A stretch of 64,000 nucleotides of DNA, taken from positions 44,285 through 108,284 of the forward strand of contig CAJTNA010000002.1 in NCBI GenBank assembly GCA_910577845.1, in the 5' to 3' direction. A program made the translations under genes and the position numbers. The stretch is from an uncultured Christensenella sp. GTDB lineage: Bacteria; Bacillota; Clostridia; Christensenellales; UBA3700. Every line of letters starts with the position of its first letter. Within the stretch, counting starts at the first letter, position 1. Below are positions 1 through 9,295 of the stretch, one piece after another. Under the pieces are notes generated by a model. That model searched no databases. It saw only the letters and a program-made list of their open reading frames with translations, and was not told the origin of the DNA.

Positions 1-131
1 GTTGCTACACGGATACAATCTGTATGCCCACTTCTGCCACTATTGCATGAGTCAAGAACAAATCTGTTATATTCCTCTATCACGCATTTGGGTTTGAATT
101 TTGAGGTTGCGGAGTTGTCAAAATAAATCAT
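1..131 (-). CDS. Cysteine desulfurase-family protein (class V aminotransferase), N-terminal part only
   Basis: The window begins inside this gene, so only the first 43 codons are visible. The reading begins MIYFDNSATSKFKPKCVIEE and continues with a CNSGRSGHTDCIRVA segment. This matches the N-terminus of cysteine desulfurase-family PLP enzymes (YFDNAATS...KP, then NPGRSGH). Such enzymes move sulfur or selenium from cysteine or selenocysteine to acceptors. The start is supported by an AAGGTAG ribosome site 5-6 bases upstream of the ATG. It is divergent from the DUF3343 gene at 467; in other anaerobes DUF3343 (annotated as a putative Se/S carrier) is often found beside such a desulfurase. The PLP lysine and catalytic cysteine lie outside the window, so the exact subgroup is open. 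Confidence 0.8.
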   Translation of the reverse strand, partial: MIYFDNSATSKFKPKCVIEEYNRFVLDSCNSGRSGHTDCIRVA

Positions 132-466
132 AATACTACCTTACATTTTAATTTTGTTTTCTATAATTAATAGTATGCTGTAACCCTTTTTCAGTGTTAA
201 TCATTTAATATAATAGATAGTTGCAATGTGTTTATAACTCTGTTTTTGCAACCATTATTGGTGCAGAGAATTTATTTTAATTTTATTGAATTTTTGAATG
301 GTCAAAAAACTTAAAAAATTGCAAAAAATATACGTTCAAAAATAATTTGTAAATAATTAAATATTAATTAAATGAAAATTACTCAAAAAAACTATATTTT
401 GCGATGATTGCCTCGTTTGTATCCTAAAATGCTTTTTACAGTACATATTAACAAGGGGGTAATGTA
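132..466. other. AT-rich divergent intergenic region
   Basis: This gap separates the minus-strand desulfurase gene from the plus-strand DUF3343 gene and must hold promoters for both. It is very A+T rich. I see no ORF, strong hairpin or unambiguous -35/-10 pair. The DUF3343 ribosome site AAGGGGG lies at its right end. Confidence 0.6.
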
Positions 467-727
467 ATGAATAACATAATTATTGCATTCAAAGCACGCA
501 GTGATAGTTTAAAATTCAGTGAATTATTACGGAAAGGCGGTGTGCCTTCTACTATTATTAATACACCAAGGGAATTATCGGTTGGGTGCGGACTAAGTGT
601 CAGTGTAGAGCAAAAATATAGAGAATACGCTTTAAAAGCATTGATGGCGTTTGATAAAACTACTTATATCGGAACATATCAATTGATGAAAAGCGGTGCA
701 AGAACGATTGCCGTTGCAATTAGATAA
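467..727 (+). CDS. DUF3343 protein, putative Se/S carrier-like
   Basis: This 86-residue protein has the DUF3343 pattern: an N-terminal FKARSDSLKFSELL helix, then a TPRELSVGCGLSV segment with one conserved cysteine, then a short C-terminal region. In the Pfam family this cysteine motif led to the description as a putative selenium/sulfur carrier working with cysteine desulfurases; biochemical proof is limited. Start ATG 467 follows AAGGGGG at a good distance. The divergent partner at 1-131 is a desulfurase-family gene, which fits that role. It is a single gene closed by a strong terminator. The family call is firm, the function is inferred. Confidence 0.8.
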   Translation: MNNIIIAFKARSDSLKFSELLRKGGVPSTIINTPRELSVGCGLSVSVEQKYREYALKALMAFDKTTYIGTYQLMKSGARTIAVAIR

Positions 728-732
728 ATTAA

Positions 733-773
733 CCCCAAAAAGTGTAAAGCTTTTTGGGGATTTAATTTTTTTC
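733..773 (+). terminator. Intrinsic terminator after the DUF3343 gene
   Basis: A perfect 10-bp stem, CCCCAAAAAG (733-742) with CTTTTTGGGG (750-759), has a 7-base loop and is followed by a T-rich tail. Confidence 0.9.
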
Positions 774-1004
774 GTGTTAGATTTTAGTTTTTTTGATTAC
801 GTTAGTTAAGTTTAGAATTGCGGAAAAAACAAATCACATTATTATAAAATTATTTTTCTCTTAATTTTTGTTCAAAAATAATAATTTTTAATTAAAAAAA
901 TGAATTTTTGATTTTTTTGAATATAAATTTATAATTATTTTCATTAAATATTATTCTTATTTTTTTATTTAAATAAAATCTTATAATTTTTAAAGGTAAA
1001 AAAC
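774..1004. other. AT-rich intergenic stretch before nth
   Basis: It consists almost entirely of A and T runs. There is no ORF or stable hairpin. The nth promoter begins at its right edge. Confidence 0.5.
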
Positions 1005-1033
1005 TTGAAATCAAAGTAAAAATATGTTACAAT
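1005..1033 (+). promoter_or_regulatory. Sigma-A-type promoter of nth
   Basis: TTGAAA at 1005-1010 and TACAAT at 1028-1033 are separated by 17 bases. Transcription should start about 1040, ahead of the AAGAAGG ribosome site near 1057. Confidence 0.75.
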
Positions 1034-1072
1034 ATTATGATGTAAATTGTACACAAAAGAAGGTAAGTATTT

Positions 1073-1699
1073 ATGGATATAAATTTGATTATAGAAAAGT
1101 TGAAAATTATACATAGTAATCCAGTTTGTGAGCTAGAGTATGATAATCCTTTTCATCTTTTGATTGCAGTTATTTTATCCGCTCAATGTACAGACAAGCG
1201 TGTAAATAAAATAACACCAACTTTGTTTGAGCATTGGCAAACACCCGAGCAGTTTGCAGAACTAACTCAAGATGAATTAATTCCATATATAAAATCTTGC
1301 GGATATTACAATAGTAAGTCTAAATCTATTATTGAAGCTTCAAAAAGTATTGTAACAGACTTTGGTGGCATTGTACCAAACACGGTAGAGCAATTAATGA
1401 CATTGCGAGGAGTTGGCAAAAAGACTGCGAATGTGGTTTATGCGGTTGCTTTTGGTGGTGATGCTATTGCGGTAGATACTCACGTAAGACGTGTGAGCAA
1501 TAGATTGGGCTTGTCAGATAGTACAGATGTTTTAAAAATTGAAAAAGATTTAAACAAAATAGTTCCGAAGTCGGAATGGTCTACATTACATCACTTGCTA
1601 ATACATCACGGCAGATATGTATGTATGGCAAGAACACCTAAATGTAACGAATGCCTACTAAATAGTGAGTGTAAATATTTTAATGGTTATAAAAAATAA
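1073..1699 (+). CDS. nth: Endonuclease III (DNA glycosylase/AP lyase)
   Basis: Endonuclease III removes oxidised pyrimidines from DNA and cuts the abasic site. The 208-residue protein has the helix-hairpin-helix LRGVGKKTAN at residues 111-120, with the catalytic lysine at K117, and the catalytic aspartate D135 in VDTH. The C-terminal [4Fe-4S] cluster ligands follow the exact C-x6-C-x2-C-x5-C spacing (C184, C191, C194, C200). Length is normal. ATG 1073 follows an AAGAAGG site and its own promoter. It appears to be transcribed alone; the next gene starts 308 bases later. Confidence 0.97.
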   Translation: MDINLIIEKLKIIHSNPVCELEYDNPFHLLIAVILSAQCTDKRVNKITPTLFEHWQTPEQFAELTQDELIPYIKSCGYYNSKSKSIIEASKSIVTDFGGIVPNTVEQLMTLRGVGKKTANVVYAVAFGGDAIAVDTHVRRVSNRLGLSDSTDVLKIEKDLNKIVPKSEWSTLHHLLIHHGRYVCMARTPKCNECLLNSECKYFNGYKK

Positions 1700-2007
1700 A
1701 AAAGTAGCATTTATTACGAAAAATGTAAATATTTTATTGGTATAGGAATAATCAAAAATATCTTATCAGAAACTATCCATATTCCACCACAAAAGGTTAT
1801 TTTGTGAGAACTCAAAGAGCGACACGTATAGGTATTTGATAGTAGCATATAAATTAAAACAAGAAGCATTTGTAATATATTAGTATTATGTAAGTAATAT
1901 ATGATAATTATAAGCTAAACATAAATAATATTTAAATTTTGCATATAACAATTTAGGGTTAATTATTTATAAAAATTTGAAGTTGGCTGTATAAAGAAGG
2001 TAAAGCG
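1700..2007. other. Intergenic region with a dispersed-repeat copy
   Basis: No gene fits here. A copy of a dispersed repeat family lies at 1771-1842 (listed separately). The rest is A+T rich and ends in the AAGAAGG ribosome site of nfnA. Confidence 0.6.
1771..1842 (+). repeat. Dispersed repeat family, copy A (partial)
   Basis: This segment contains CTATCCATATTCCACCACAA, then GGTTATTTTGTGAGAAC, then AGCGACACGTATAGGTATTT. The first half resembles 32667-32705 and the second half resembles the start of the tandem units at 56057 and 56206 (AGCGACACGTAGTGTCATTT). It is shorter and more diverged than those copies. Confidence 0.6.
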
Positions 2008-2844
2008 ATGAATAAAATTTTAAAGAAAAGGCAATTAAGTGAAAATGTAAATGAATATGTCATTGAAGCAGTAGATGTGGCAAAGCACGCAAAGGCTGGG
2101 CAATTTATAATTTTGCGAGTGGATAGTGAGGGGGAGAGAGTTCCATTCACTATTGCAGATATTGATAGAGAAAATGGAACAATAACTATACTTGTACAAA
2201 CTATTGGTATGACTACATATAAACTTTCATTATTGAATGAGGGTGATAGTTTACAAGATTTTGTAGGTCCTCTTGGCAATCCAACAGAACTAAATGAATA
2301 TAAAAACATTGTACTTGTTGGTGGTGGTATTGGTAGTGCAGTAATTTATCCACAAGCGAAATATCGTCATAAAAATGGTTTGAATTGTGATGTTATTGTT
2401 GGTGCAAGAAATAAATCTTTACTTGTTTATGAGGACGAATTTAGAAATAATAGTGACAATTTATATATTGTGACAGATGATGGTAGTTATGGTGAAAAAG
2501 GCTTTGTAACAACTAAATTGGAAGCATTGATAAAAGAGGGTAAAAAGTACGATTGTGTTTTTGCAGTAGGACCAGTTATGATGATGAAAGCAGTTTGCGA
2601 TTTGACAAAACAATATGGTATAAAAACTATTGTGTCAATGAATTCAACTATGGTAGACGGCACGGGTATGTGTGGTTGTTGCAGACTTACTGTTGGAGGT
2701 GAAACAAAATATGCTTGTGTTGATGGTCCAGAGTTTGACGGACATAAAATTGATTTTATGGAATCAGTAAACAGAGGTAAGTTTTACAGAGAATATGAGT
2801 GTGAATGTTATAATAGGGAGCTTAAAAAAAATGGTAAAATCTGA
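2008..2844 (+). CDS. nfnA: NfnA-type ferredoxin:NADP+ oxidoreductase subunit alpha (PyrK/sulfide dehydrogenase-like)
   Basis: The 278-residue protein is a ferredoxin reductase-like FAD/NAD(P) module. It has the FAD-binding segment RVPFTIAD (about 44-51), the glycine-rich nucleotide motif LVGGGIGSA (103-111), and a C-terminal [2Fe-2S] site with C222, C224, C225 and C237. Together with the next gene it matches NfnAB, the cytoplasmic electron-bifurcating enzyme that couples NADPH, NADH and ferredoxin pools in anaerobes. The stop overlaps the next start by 14 bases, indicating coupling. Relatives annotated as sulfide dehydrogenase or PyrK have the same fold; the NfnB-like partner decides for Nfn. 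Confidence 0.85.
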   Translation: MNKILKKRQLSENVNEYVIEAVDVAKHAKAGQFIILRVDSEGERVPFTIADIDRENGTITILVQTIGMTTYKLSLLNEGDSLQDFVGPLGNPTELNEYKNIVLVGGGIGSAVIYPQAKYRHKNGLNCDVIVGARNKSLLVYEDEFRNNSDNLYIVTDDGSYGEKGFVTTKLEALIKEGKKYDCVFAVGPVMMMKAVCDLTKQYGIKTIVSMNSTMVDGTGMCGCCRLTVGGETKYACVDGPEFDGHKIDFMESVNRGKFYREYECECYNRELKKNGKI

Positions 2845-4216
2845 AAGAAATAGTGTAATTACTCGACCTAGTGAAGTTCGAGTTAAAGATTTTGAGGAAG
2901 TATCTTGTGGTTTTACATATGAACTTATGAAAGCAGAAGCAGAGCGTTGTATTAATTGTAAAAATGCTCCTTGTACTACAGGTTGCCCAGTTGGTGTTAA
3001 AATTCCCGAGTTTATTCAATGCTTGAAAAATGATGATTTAGATGGTGCTGTAAAAGTCATTAAACTTGATAATAATTTGCCTTCTATTTGCGGTAGAGTT
3101 TGTCCTCAAGAAAAACAATGTGAGGAAAAATGTATCCGTAAACTTAAGTTAGGTGGTTCTGTTGCAATTGGTGGTTTGGAGAGATTTGTTGGTGATTACG
3201 CTCTTCAACATAATCCACCAACACCAAGAGCAAGTAAAAAGTTGAACTATAAGCTTGCCGTTATTGGTAGTGGACCAAGTGGTTTAACTTGTGCCGCTGA
3301 TTGTGCAATTGCTGGAATTGATGTCACAATTTTTGAGGCGTTTCACGAGGCTGGTGGAGTACTTGTTTATGGCATACCAGAATTTAGATTGCCAAAAGAT
3401 GCAATTGTTAAAAAGGAAATTGAAAAGCTTAATGAGTTGGGCGTTAAAATTAAATACAACACTGTAATTGGTAAAACAATTAAAATTGAGGAATTGCAAA
3501 AAGAATTTGATGCTATTTTCATTGGTACTGGTGCTGGGTTGCCGTCATTTATGAATATACCAGGTGAAAACTTGAATGGTGTTTATAGTGCAAATGAGTT
3601 TTTAACACGTGTAAACCTTATGAAAGCATTTAAAAAAGGTGCAGATACGCCTGTTTTTGTTGGTAAAAGCGTTGCAGTTATTGGTGCAGGTAATGTTGCA
3701 ATGGACGCTGCAAGAACTGCTAAAAGACTCGGTGCGGAAAATGTTTATATTGTTTACAGACGTTCAAAAGAGGAAATGCCAGCAAGGCTTGAGGAAATTG
3801 AACACGCAATTGAGGAGGGAATTGAACTTAAGTTGTTAACAAACCCTATCCGTATTCTTGGCGAACAGAAAGTTGAGGGGATAGAGTGTGTGCAAATGCA
3901 ACTAGGTGAGCCAGACGCAAGTGGAAGAAGACGTCCATTAGAAATAGAAAATTCTAATTATGTTATGCCAGTTGATGAGGTTATTATGTCTATTGGTACA
4001 AGACCAAATCCACTACTTACAAGAGAGTATGATGGGCTTGAGACTACAAAGCGTGGTACATTGGTTGTAGACGAACAAACTCAAGAAACAAGTGTAAAAA
4101 ATATTTTCGCTGGTGGAGATGCAGTAACTGGTGCGGCAACTGTTATTCTTGCAATGGGTGCAGGTAAAAATGCAGCTAAAACTATTATTGCAAGAGCAAA
4201 TAGCAAAAATAATTGA
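2831..4216 (+). CDS. nfnB: NfnB-type NADPH-dependent subunit (glutamate synthase small subunit-like)
   Basis: The start at ATG 2831 gives 461 residues and follows GGGAG at the right distance; an upstream in-frame start at 2795 lacks that support. The N-terminal cysteine sets C40/C43/C48/C52 and C87/C91/C97/C101 are the two [4Fe-4S] cluster motifs of the GltD/NfnB family. An FAD Rossmann motif (VIGSGPSGLTCA) and a second NADP Rossmann motif (VIGAGNVAMDAA) follow, and AGGDAVTGAATV closes FAD binding. A stand-alone GltD-like gene directly behind nfnA is typical of NfnAB. No large glutamate synthase subunit lies nearby, which argues against a GltBD role. Confidence 0.87.
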   Translation: MVKSERNSVITRPSEVRVKDFEEVSCGFTYELMKAEAERCINCKNAPCTTGCPVGVKIPEFIQCLKNDDLDGAVKVIKLDNNLPSICGRVCPQEKQCEEKCIRKLKLGGSVAIGGLERFVGDYALQHNPPTPRASKKLNYKLAVIGSGPSGLTCAADCAIAGIDVTIFEAFHEAGGVLVYGIPEFRLPKDAIVKKEIEKLNELGVKIKYNTVIGKTIKIEELQKEFDAIFIGTGAGLPSFMNIPGENLNGVYSANEFLTRVNLMKAFKKGADTPVFVGKSVAVIGAGNVAMDAARTAKRLGAENVYIVYRRSKEEMPARLEEIEHAIEEGIELKLLTNPIRILGEQKVEGIECVQMQLGEPDASGRRRPLEIENSNYVMPVDEVIMSIGTRPNPLLTREYDGLETTKRGTLVVDEQTQETSVKNIFAGGDAVTGAATVILAMGAGKNAAKTIIARANSKNN

Positions 4217-4497
4217 CAAAAAAAGAATTTTTAATGTTGATTATTTGTAAATGAAGTGATAATTTAATCAATTAACTGTTAATAATTTTATTTAATTAAT
4301 ATTATTTAAGATTAATTATAATTACCAAATTTAATTTAAAAACTTTTGTTTGTAAACCAATTAATAAAAGGTAACAATTTAAACCAATATGAATTTTTAG
4401 TATTGATAATTAAAAGAGTTAATTTGCTAATTTTAGTAAAATTATTGCAAAAAATACAATTTAGGTACGATTTTCGTAAGATAAATTAGGAGAGAGT
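4217..4497. other. Intergenic region before obgE
   Basis: There are 281 bases of very A+T-rich DNA with no clear terminator behind nfnB and no certain promoter. The obgE ribosome site AGGAGAG lies at its right end. Confidence 0.5.
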
Positions 4498-5757
4498 ATG
4501 TTTTTAGATATAGCGACAATTTTTGTAAAAGCTGGTAATGGTGGTGATGGAGTGGTTAGTTTTCACACCGAAAAATATGTCGCACAAGGTGGTCCAGATG
4601 GTGGCGATGGCGGAAATGGTGGAAGCATAATTTTTGAAGTGGATAAAAATGCTTCAACACTTATGGACTTTAAATATGCAAAACACTTTAGAGCTAAGAA
4701 TGGTGAAAATGGTTCATCTAAAAGGTGCAGAGGAAAAAATGCACCAGACTTGGTTATTAAAGTGCCACGTGGTACAGTGATTAAGGACAAGCAGTCAGGG
4801 CAAATCATTATTGATATGTTTGATGAAAATGAGAGGTTTGTGCTTGAACAAGGCGGTCTTGGCGGTAAAGGTAATGCAAGATTTGCAACCGCTTTACGTA
4901 AAGCACCACGCTTTTGTCAAAAGGGTGAGCAAAAGGTGGAAAGGGAATTGACTTTGGAACTTAAGACTATTGCAGATGTTGGTTTGGTTGGATTCCCTAA
5001 TGTAGGTAAATCTACATTGTTATCCGTTTGTTCGGGTGCAAAACCTAAAATTGCAAATTATCATTTTACAACTTTGTCACCTAATATTGGTGTGGTACAA
5101 AGATATGGTGATACTTTTGTAATGGCAGATATTCCAGGACTTATTGAAGGGGCAAGCAAAGGTGCTGGGCTTGGACATAATTTCTTAAGGCACGTTGAGC
5201 GTGTAAGACTTATTGTTCATATTGTTGATATTTCCGGCATTGAGGGACGTGACCCTTATCAAGATTATTTGCAGATTAATAAGGAACTTGCTGACTATGA
5301 TGAAAAGTTAAGCGAAGTACCACAAATGGTTTGTGTAAATAAACTTGATTTGTTGCAAGACGAAAAGGCTATACAAAAATTTGAGAAAAAAATAGGACAA
5401 AAAGTATATCCATTAAGTGCGGTAATGCGTAAAGGTGTGGATGAACTTATAAATGATATCTTTGATAAGTTGCAAGAATTGCCTAAGGCAGAACCTCTTG
5501 AATATGAGGCTTTCCGTTATGAGGAGATTGATAAAAATTCTTTTCATATTTCTAGGCTGGATGATGGTGCTTTTTATGTTGAGGGTGGTTTGATTGACCA
5601 GTTGGTTAGGAATGTAGTTTTATCAGATTATGAGTCTTTCAGATATTTTCAAAAGTGTTTAAAGGACAAAGGAGTAATTTCTAGTCTTAGAAAACACGGT
5701 GCAGTTGAAGGGGATATCGTTCGTATTGCGGATATAGAATTTGAGTTTGTAGAATAA
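4498..5757 (+). CDS. obgE: Obg-family GTPase
   Basis: ObgE/CgtA acts in late 50S ribosome assembly and stress control. The 419-residue protein has the glycine-rich Obg fold (residues 1-158, for example GGPDGGDGGNGG), the G domain with GFPNVGKST (G1), DIPGLIEGAS (G3) and NKLDL (G4), and a C-terminal OCT domain, as in Gram-positive Obg. ATG 4498 follows TAGGAGAG. It leads a compact run with yhbY (22 bases on), lon and ysxC, all linked to translation and protein quality control. Confidence 0.97.
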   Translation: MFLDIATIFVKAGNGGDGVVSFHTEKYVAQGGPDGGDGGNGGSIIFEVDKNASTLMDFKYAKHFRAKNGENGSSKRCRGKNAPDLVIKVPRGTVIKDKQSGQIIIDMFDENERFVLEQGGLGGKGNARFATALRKAPRFCQKGEQKVERELTLELKTIADVGLVGFPNVGKSTLLSVCSGAKPKIANYHFTTLSPNIGVVQRYGDTFVMADIPGLIEGASKGAGLGHNFLRHVERVRLIVHIVDISGIEGRDPYQDYLQINKELADYDEKLSEVPQMVCVNKLDLLQDEKAIQKFEKKIGQKVYPLSAVMRKGVDELINDIFDKLQELPKAEPLEYEAFRYEEIDKNSFHISRLDDGAFYVEGGLIDQLVRNVVLSDYESFRYFQKCLKDKGVISSLRKHGAVEGDIVRIADIEFEFVE

Positions 5758-5779
5758 GTAGTTAAGTAGTGAGGTATGT

Positions 5780-6076
5780 ATGACGAGTAAACAAAGAGCG
5801 TATTTGAGAAGTTTGGCAATGACTATGCAACCTATTGTCAATATTGGTAAAAATGGTGTTACGGAATCTGTAATCAGTGAAGTAGATAATCTTTTGGAAT
5901 GTAAAGAACTTATAAAAATATCCGTGCTTAAAAACAGTGATTTACAAGCTAAATCAGTTGCGGAAAGTTTGCAAGACGAGATAAATGCTATAGTTGTACA
6001 AACAGTTGGCAATAAAATAACTTTGTACAGAGTGTCAAAGAAGGATGATGTTAAACACATTCAATTACCTATGTAA
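5780..6076 (+). CDS. yhbY: YhbY-type CRM-domain RNA-binding protein
   Basis: This 98-residue protein is one CRM (YhbY) domain: it starts LTSKQR-like (MTSKQRAYLRSLA), contains PIVNIGKNGVTESV, and ends in the typical GNKITLYRVSKK strand. Family members bind pre-ribosomal RNA and follow obgE in many Bacillota. It has a GAGG ribosome site and sits 22 bases behind obgE and 12 bases before lon, so it is probably co-transcribed. Confidence 0.93.
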   Translation: MTSKQRAYLRSLAMTMQPIVNIGKNGVTESVISEVDNLLECKELIKISVLKNSDLQAKSVAESLQDEINAIVVQTVGNKITLYRVSKKDDVKHIQLPM

Positions 6077-6088
6077 GGAGATTTAGCT

Positions 6089-8419
6089 ATGATTGAACAA
6101 CTTCCAGTTTTGCCTTTAAGGTCATTGACAATTTTTCCTAATACATCTATTTCAATTGATGTTTCAAGAGATTTGTGTGTTAATGCAATCAAGCACGCCG
6201 TAGATAATAAATTGAAAATTGTTGCTTGTTTGCAAATTGATTCAGAATGTGTGTCACCAATGCCAGACGATTTATTCAGCATTGGTACATTGTGTGATAT
6301 TAATAAAATTTTAAAGATTGACGAGTCTACCTATAGAATTTTGGTAGATGGCCTTTGTGCTGTAGACTTAATGCAGTTTATTCCTAATAACGACTTTTTG
6401 ATTGCAAATGTTGAGGAACGTACTAATACTGGCACAATGACAGAGATAGATTTTATAGCTAATAAAACTTTCATTTTGAGAACGTTGGAAACACTTACTC
6501 AAAAATATGAAAAAATGTTTCCAAAACATATAAGAACAAGTTTGGAAAACTGCAATGAAGCAGGTTTACTTGCAAACTTATCAGCTGGACTGGTAAGTAG
6601 TCCAAAGCATAAACAAAAGCTATTGTCAGAGCGTGACATAAATAAAAAATTTGAGTTGATTTGTGATATGCTAAGTGAAGATTTATCATATCTTGATGCA
6701 ATGTATAATATTGAAAAGAAAGTACACGATAAAATCAGCAATTCCAATAAGGAATTTGTGCTTAGAGAACAAATCAAGAGTATACAAGAAGAACTTGGAG
6801 AGGGCGAGGACGATGTTTATGTTGAGTATTGCAACAAGATAGAGAGCCTTAATGCAGACGATGGCATAAAAAGCAAACTTAAAAAAGATTTAGATAGATA
6901 TAACAGAATGAATGAGTCTGCTCCAGAATCTGCAATTATTCGTAACTATTTGGACTGGGCTTTAGAACTTCCTTGGAATAACACTACAGAGGATAGTAGT
7001 GATATGTCCGCAGTTATAGCCCAACTTAACAAAGACCATTATGGTATTGAAAAGGTTAAAAAGAGAATTGTGGAATACCTTGCGGTTAGGCATATGACTA
7101 ATGGCAGTAGCAAGGGTGCAGTACTTTGTTTGGTTGGACCTCCAGGTGTAGGTAAAACAAGCATTTGTAAATCTATTGCTACAGCTTTGAATAAGGAATT
7201 TGTACAATTAACTTTAGGTGGCGTACACGATGAGGCGGAAATTAGAGGACATCGTAAAACATATATTGGTGCAATGCCTGGTAGAATTTTGAGCAACCTT
7301 GCAAAATCACAGAGTAATAATCCGTTGTTTTTGCTTGATGAGGTTGACAAAATTACAAGAGATATGAGAGGTGACCCATCAGCCGCTTTGCTAGAGGTTT
7401 TAGACCCTAATCAAAACAAGACTTTCCGTGATAACTATCTTGAGTTACCATACGATTTGTCTAATGTAATGTTTGTTTTAACTGCTAACGATTTGCAAAA
7501 TTTGGACAAGCCTTTACTTGACAGATTAGAAGTAATTGAAATGGAAGGTTATACATTAGAGGAAAAAATTGCAATTGCAACACAATATTTAGTTCCTAAA
7601 CAAGCAAAGGAACACGGCTTGGATATTGAAAAACTAACAATTACAAAAAATGCCATTATAGAAATTATTGAGGGGTATACACGTGAGTCTGGCGTAAGGG
7701 AACTGGAGCGTCAAATTGCAACTATTTGCCGTAAAATTGCCTATGATATTGTTATAAAATCAAATGGTGATACTTCAAAAATGGTGCATAATAAAAAGGT
7801 TATAATCACACCAAAACGTGTTGGCAATATGCTTGGTGTAAGGATATTCTCAGAAAAGGAAAGAAGCGTTGAAGGGGCAGTTGGCAAAGTAGTAGGTTTA
7901 GCGTGGACTATATTCGGCGGTGAAACTTTGGATATAGAGGTTTGCATTATGCAAGGTAAGGGCGAACTAAAATTGACTGGTAAACTTGGCGAGGTAATGA
8001 AAGAGTCTGCTATGATAGCAATATCTGTGGTAAGGTCAAGGAGCGAGCAGTTTGGAATTGATGAGAAATTCTTTGAAACTCACGATATACACATACACGT
8101 ACCAAAAGGTGCTACACCTAAGGATGGACCAAGTGCTGGTATAACTATTACTACTGCAGTATTATCCGCTATATTAGGCAAAAAAGTAAAAGATAAATTA
8201 GCTATGACTGGTGAGATTAGCTTGAATGGTGATGCCCTTGCAATTGGTGGTGTAAAGGAAAAATCACTAGCAGCTCACAGAATTGGTGTAAAAACTATTA
8301 TAATTCCTAGACAAAATGAAAAGGATATTATTGACCTGCCAGATAGCGTAAAAAAAGATATAAACTTTGTACTAGTTGATAAAATAGAACAAGTATGGCA
8401 ACAAGCAATTGAATTTTAA
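6089..8419 (+). CDS. lon: ATP-dependent Lon protease
   Basis: Lon is the cytoplasmic AAA+ serine protease that unfolds and degrades damaged or regulatory proteins. The 776-residue protein has the N-terminal LON substrate domain, a coiled region, Walker A GPPGVGKT at 350-357, Walker B FLLDEVDK, and the protease domain. The catalytic dyad is visible as Ser682 in PKDGPSAG and Lys725 in GVKEKSLAA, with the same 43-residue spacing as in E. coli Lon. Length is normal. The ribosome site AAGGAG precedes ATG 6089. A possible start inside yhbY is not needed. Confidence 0.98.
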   Translation: MIEQLPVLPLRSLTIFPNTSISIDVSRDLCVNAIKHAVDNKLKIVACLQIDSECVSPMPDDLFSIGTLCDINKILKIDESTYRILVDGLCAVDLMQFIPNNDFLIANVEERTNTGTMTEIDFIANKTFILRTLETLTQKYEKMFPKHIRTSLENCNEAGLLANLSAGLVSSPKHKQKLLSERDINKKFELICDMLSEDLSYLDAMYNIEKKVHDKISNSNKEFVLREQIKSIQEELGEGEDDVYVEYCNKIESLNADDGIKSKLKKDLDRYNRMNESAPESAIIRNYLDWALELPWNNTTEDSSDMSAVIAQLNKDHYGIEKVKKRIVEYLAVRHMTNGSSKGAVLCLVGPPGVGKTSICKSIATALNKEFVQLTLGGVHDEAEIRGHRKTYIGAMPGRILSNLAKSQSNNPLFLLDEVDKITRDMRGDPSAALLEVLDPNQNKTFRDNYLELPYDLSNVMFVLTANDLQNLDKPLLDRLEVIEMEGYTLEEKIAIATQYLVPKQAKEHGLDIEKLTITKNAIIEIIEGYTRESGVRELERQIATICRKIAYDIVIKSNGDTSKMVHNKKVIITPKRVGNMLGVRIFSEKERSVEGAVGKVVGLAWTIFGGETLDIEVCIMQGKGELKLTGKLGEVMKESAMIAISVVRSRSEQFGIDEKFFETHDIHIHVPKGATPKDGPSAGITITTAVLSAILGKKVKDKLAMTGEISLNGDALAIGGVKEKSLAAHRIGVKTIIIPRQNEKDIIDLPDSVKKDINFVLVDKIEQVWQQAIEF

Positions 8420-8442
8420 AACAAAAGTAAAGGAGGTGAACT

Positions 8443-9051
8443 ATGATAATCAAAAACGCAAAATTTATAACTTCAGTGGCTGATTATAATAATTTACCAA
8501 CTTTAAATTCGCCTGAAATAGCTATTGCTGGCAAATCAAATGTTGGGAAATCGTCATTTATAAATATGCTTGCAAATATAAACAGATTGGCTAAAACCAG
8601 TTCCACCCCTGGACGTACAAGATTGCTTAATTATTTTGATATTAATAACGGGGAGCTTACTTTGGTAGATTTGCCAGGTTATGGCTTTGCAAAGGTTAGC
8701 GATAATGAAAAGGAAAAGTGGAGTGAACTCATTGAGGGATATTTTGCAAAATCGCAAAATTTAATCAATGTGTTTGTGCTTGTGGATATTAGACACGAAC
8801 CAACCGTATTGGATAGGCAAATGATAGCCTATTTGCATCACTACAATATTCCTTTTACTTTGATAGCAACAAAAGGGGATAAACTTAGCCGTGCACAAAT
8901 ACAAAAACAAAAAAGCATAATTGCAACAACTTTTGCACTTACACCATCAAATATTTATGTCACTTCGGCATTGAATAAGAGTGGTGTTGCTGAAATACTT
9001 GACAGAATACAAAATCTTTTAGATGCAAATAAAAGTGAAGTTGATTTTTAA
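8443..9051 (+). CDS. ysxC: EngB/YsxC ribosome-biogenesis GTPase
   Basis: The 202-residue TrmE-Era-type GTPase has AGKSNVGKSSF (G1), a switch with STPGRTR (G2), VDLPGYGFA (G3) and ATKGDKLS (G4), the signature of EngB/YsxC needed for 50S subunit assembly. A perfect AAGGAGGTGA site precedes ATG 8443. The gene sits 23 bases behind lon, the same lon-ysxC pairing as in many Firmicutes. A strong terminator follows, so this ends the obgE run. Confidence 0.97.
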   Translation: MIIKNAKFITSVADYNNLPTLNSPEIAIAGKSNVGKSSFINMLANINRLAKTSSTPGRTRLLNYFDINNGELTLVDLPGYGFAKVSDNEKEKWSELIEGYFAKSQNLINVFVLVDIRHEPTVLDRQMIAYLHHYNIPFTLIATKGDKLSRAQIQKQKSIIATTFALTPSNIYVTSALNKSGVAEILDRIQNLLDANKSEVDF

Positions 9052-9082
9052 TAAGCATTTACAAGTTAATAAACACTTTTAG

Positions 9083-9110
9083 TCTAGCGTAAAATAACGC
9101 TAGATTTTTC
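9083..9110 (+). terminator. Intrinsic terminator of the obgE-yhbY-lon-ysxC run
   Basis: TCTAGCGT (9083-9090) pairs with ACGCTAGA (9097-9104), with a 6-base loop and a TTTTTC tail. Confidence 0.92.
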
Positions 9111-9295
9111 TTGTAAAAAACAAGGCAAAGGAAAGTTAATTGAACATTTTGTTAAAATAGTCTTTAAAAAAAATTATGTTACATAGCTTTGAATAATTTC
9201 ACTAGCCACAAAATTTACTATAAAGCAATAATAGTAGCATTGACATTAAAGTTATAGTTACTTAATAACTATATTTAAAATGATTTTTCAAACTA
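9111..9295. other. AT-rich spacer before the structured RNA
   Basis: No gene or stable hairpin was seen between the ysxC terminator and the promoter at 9296. Confidence 0.5.

Noticed and set aside
2795..2830. Upstream start for nfnB
   Set aside because: It gives a 12-residue extension inside nfnA without a ribosome site; ATG 2831 follows GGGAG and fits the family N-terminus.
1959..8757. Many opposite-strand frames of 60-130 codons over nfnAB, obgE, yhbY, lon and ysxC
   Set aside because: They are shadows of the real genes, have no ribosome sites, and show low-complexity Phe/Ser/Ile-rich text.
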